Assembly (NCBI RefSeq): GCF_003076755.1
Contig: NZ_QDKM01000008.1
Location: 48,647-112,646 of the forward strand
DNA: 64,000 nucleotides
Origin: Pararhodobacter oceanensis
Lineage (GTDB): Bacteria > Pseudomonadota > Alphaproteobacteria > Rhodobacterales > Rhodobacteraceae
Direction: 5' to 3'
Under the pieces are notes generated by a model. The model had not been told where the DNA came from, made no database searches, and saw nothing but the letters and a program-made list of their open reading frames with translations. The stretch's first letter is position 1. Each line of letters opens with the position of its first letter. This document shows, piece after piece, positions 62,447 through 64,000 of this stretch. The position numbers and the translations under genes were made by a program.

Positions 62447-63582
62447 GCGGCGAGATTGACCTGACCGATCCGCTGGTTCTGGGCGGTATTGCGGCGGCGG
62501 TTCTGCTGGTGATCCTGCTGCTGGTGCTCAGCGCCTCGCTAAAAGCCGCCCGCGCGGTGCAGCCCTTGCAATGGCAGATGGGCCAATTGGGCCAGCGGGT
62601 GCAGGCGCTTTCCGACGGGCAGCAGCATCTCTCGGGCGGGCTGCATCATGTCTCGGAGGCGCAGGCGAAAGCGCAGGGCCAGATGATCCAGATGGTCGAG
62701 AAGCGTCTTGCCGATGTGTCCGACCTGATGGCGCAATCGCTGCAGGGCAATGCGGTGCGCACCGCGCGCTCGCTCGGCGATCTGCATGCACGGCTAGAGG
62801 CGATCGACAAAGCGCAGGCGAATATCGAAAAGCTCTCGGGCAACGTTCTGTCTTTGCAGGACATTCTATCAAACAAACAGACCCGCGGTGCCTTTGGCGA
62901 GATCCAGCTGCATGACATTGTGCAGCGCGCCCTGCCGTCGGATTCCTATACCATGCAGGCGACGCTATCGAACGGCAAACGCGCCGATTGTCTGGTGCAT
63001 CTGCCGAAGCCGCCCGGCGCGATTGCGATTGATGCGAAATTCCCGCTCGAACCCTATGAGGCGCTGCGCAACGCAACCAATGACGCGGAAACCGCCGAGG
63101 CCCGCCGCCAGATGCGCGCGGCATTGCGCCATCATATCCGCGCGATTTCCGAGAAATACATCCTGCCGGGCGAGACCGCTGATGGCGCGCTGATGTTCCT
63201 GCCCTCCGAGGCGGTCTATGCCGAGTTGCATGCCAATTTCCCCGAGATCGTGCGCGAGGGGTTTTCGGCGCGGGTCTGGATCGTCTCGCCGACCACCTGC
63301 ATGGCGACGCTGAACACGATGCGCGCGGTGCTCAAGGATGCGCGTATGCGCGAACAGGCGGGCGCAATCCGCAAGGAACTCGCCGAGCTTTACAAGGATA
63401 TCGAACGCCTCGGGGTGCGGGTCGACAATCTCGATCGCCATTTCTCGCAGGCGGCCAAGGATGTCTCGGAAATCCGCATTTCCGCCGATAAGGCCGGACG
63501 TCGCGCGCGGCGGCTGGACAATTTCGACTTCGAAGAGCTGACCCAAGAACCGCCATCTCCAGTGCTGCCCCGCGACAGCTAG
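62443..63582 (+). CDS. rmuC: DNA recombination protein RmuC
   Basis: A 379-residue protein with an N-terminal membrane segment ([22 protein letters not shown], about residues 11-32), a coiled-coil region of Gln-rich heptads and a nuclease-like RmuC domain: [47 protein letters not shown] and [42 protein letters not shown]. RmuC affects DNA inversion and recombination in E. coli. It is translationally coupled to mutL by a 4-base overlap (ATGA), which fits a shared role in DNA maintenance. Confidence 0.95.
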   Translation: MSGEIDLTDPLVLGGIAAAVLLVILLLVLSASLKAARAVQPLQWQMGQLGQRVQALSDGQQHLSGGLHHVSEAQAKAQGQMIQMVEKRLADVSDLMAQSLQGNAVRTARSLGDLHARLEAIDKAQANIEKLSGNVLSLQDILSNKQTRGAFGEIQLHDIVQRALPSDSYTMQATLSNGKRADCLVHLPKPPGAIAIDAKFPLEPYEALRNATNDAETAEARRQMRAALRHHIRAISEKYILPGETADGALMFLPSEAVYAELHANFPEIVREGFSARVWIVSPTTCMATLNTMRAVLKDARMREQAGAIRKELAELYKDIERLGVRVDNLDRHFSQAAKDVSEIRISADKAGRRARRLDNFDFEELTQEPPSPVLPRDS

Positions 63583-63672
63583 GGCCGCCGAGTTGTCTTG
63601 AACTCACCGCAGGCGCTGCCTTTGCCCCGCAATGGCTGCCCCACCATTGTAGGCGATTAAACCCAGCACACC

Positions 63673-63873
63673 TCAGGGCGCGCGGCCCGCATTCAGCTTT
63701 GCCCAGCCCGCAACCTGTCCCGTCTTTGCCGCGGGGCAGGGTTTTTCCTGTCTGGCCGATTTAAGCGCAATCGCGGTGGGCAGGTGATACGGGCAATGGG
63801 TATGGCACCCCGGGTGAAAGCAGACCGGCGCGGTTTTCTCGATCTCGGCATCGGCCAGAGACACACGGTTCAT
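63673..63873 (-). CDS. Small Cys/His-rich uncharacterised ORF, 66 residues
   Basis: A minus-strand frame from ATG 63873 encodes NRVSLADAEIEKTAPVCFHPGCHTHC then PYHLPTAIALKSA and a basic tail. The dense Cys and His residues (CFHPGCHTHCPYH) could form a small metal site. A GGGA site lies 8 bases upstream. The frame is open back to 63975, but that part overlaps the tail of the next ORF. It is not recognised and may not be expressed. Together with the flanking bases it accounts for the region 63583-63929. Confidence 0.3.
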   Translation of the reverse strand: MNRVSLADAEIEKTAPVCFHPGCHTHCPYHLPTAIALKSARQEKPCPAAKTGQVAGWAKLNAGRAP

Positions 63874-63929
63874 GGATCGTGTCCCAGGAACTGGTGTAAC
63901 TTTGTTCTTCGGCCTTGGCTTGGCCGCAG

Positions 63930-64000
63930 TTACAGGGCGGCGATTGTCGCCGGGTCCATGGAGGTAGTGTCGCAAATGGCGGCGACGGTTTCCAGCGTCA
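63930..64000 (-). CDS. Possible C-terminal end of a gene entering from beyond the window
   Basis: Reading the minus strand from the window edge gives TLETVAAICDTTSMDPATIAAL followed by TAA at 63932-63930. This looks like a normal protein C-terminus and leaves 56 bases to the small Cys-rich ORF downstream. Only about 23 codons are visible, so no family can be assigned. Confidence 0.3.
   Translation of the reverse strand, partial: TLETVAAICDTTSMDPATIAAL

Noticed and set aside
1..64000. tRNA, rRNA, CRISPR arrays, insertion sequences or prophage genes
   Set aside because: No cloverleaf-like T-loop motifs, spaced repeat arrays, transposases, integrases or phage structural genes were seen on either strand.

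Overview
The window is high-GC DNA from an alphaproteobacterium, almost certainly a member of the Rhodobacterales (Roseobacter/Paracoccus-like Rhodobacteraceae in the broad sense). This is inferred from a fla cluster ordered motB-flgE-flgK-flgL-flgI, a membrane-anchored CycM-type cytochrome c beside prephenate dehydratase, a DUF3035 lipoprotein after lspA, a HemP gene under a TGA-N9-TCA iron box, and a complete bhc (beta-hydroxyaspartate cycle) cluster. I found no tRNA, rRNA, CRISPR array, prophage or insertion sequence. The genome is gene-dense; the only gene-free stretch longer than about 300 bases is 8094-8645, and it holds a terminator plus two diverged tandem copies of an intergenic repeat.

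Layout. 1-3887 (minus): tamA-tamB outer-membrane assembly pair, tamB cut by the window edge. 4.1-9.4 kb: Fsr-type MFS exporter, GcvA-like LysR regulator, a 51-residue ORF with its own terminator, ahcY with a structured leader, the repeat region, and a PPP-family phosphatase. 9.4-15.2 kb: motB, flgE, flgK, flgL, flgI. 15.3-22.2 kb (minus): yejA-B-E-F peptide ABC importer followed closely by a glycosyltransferase gene. 22.4-26.1 kb: cycM, prephenate dehydratase, an SDR dehydrogenase coupled to an AbrB-family membrane protein, and hemP. 26.2-33.3 kb: bhcR divergent from bhcA-bhcB-bhcC-bhcD, followed on the same strand by a GAPDH-like dehydrogenase and a hydratase/FAH-fold enzyme. 33.4-44.2 kb: HIT protein, aldehyde dehydrogenase, 1-Cys peroxiredoxin, lolA, lytic transglycosylase lipoprotein, hspQ, an RsbW/RsbV pair, thiolase, SnoaL-like secreted protein, leuB, a LysR regulator divergent from an NAD-epimerase, and a 65-residue basic ORF. 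44.2-52 kb: zapE, sseA, GNAT, aromatic aminotransferase, selO, DUF2233 protein, rbfA, dapB, SdhAF4-like protein. 52-64 kb (plus): rsmB, heparinase II/III-like protein, purH, lspA, DUF3035, two M16 peptidase-like genes, mutL, rmuC, then small unassigned ORFs on the minus strand.

The most distinctive system is the bhc cluster. BhcA makes glycine from glyoxylate with aspartate as donor, BhcC condenses glycine with a second glyoxylate to beta-hydroxyaspartate, BhcB dehydrates it to iminosuccinate, and BhcD reduces that to aspartate. The net effect is conversion of two glyoxylate into oxaloacetate without carbon loss, which supports growth on glycolate or other C2 compounds. The cycle is already described, in Paracoccus denitrificans. 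The two downstream genes and the regulatory structure around the cluster are less explained and are the best candidates for new biology here. Other points are a mutually exclusive hairpin arrangement in front of ahcY, a hairpin enclosing the mutL start codon, and the tandem intergenic repeats. All functional calls come from reading motifs; no database search was run.
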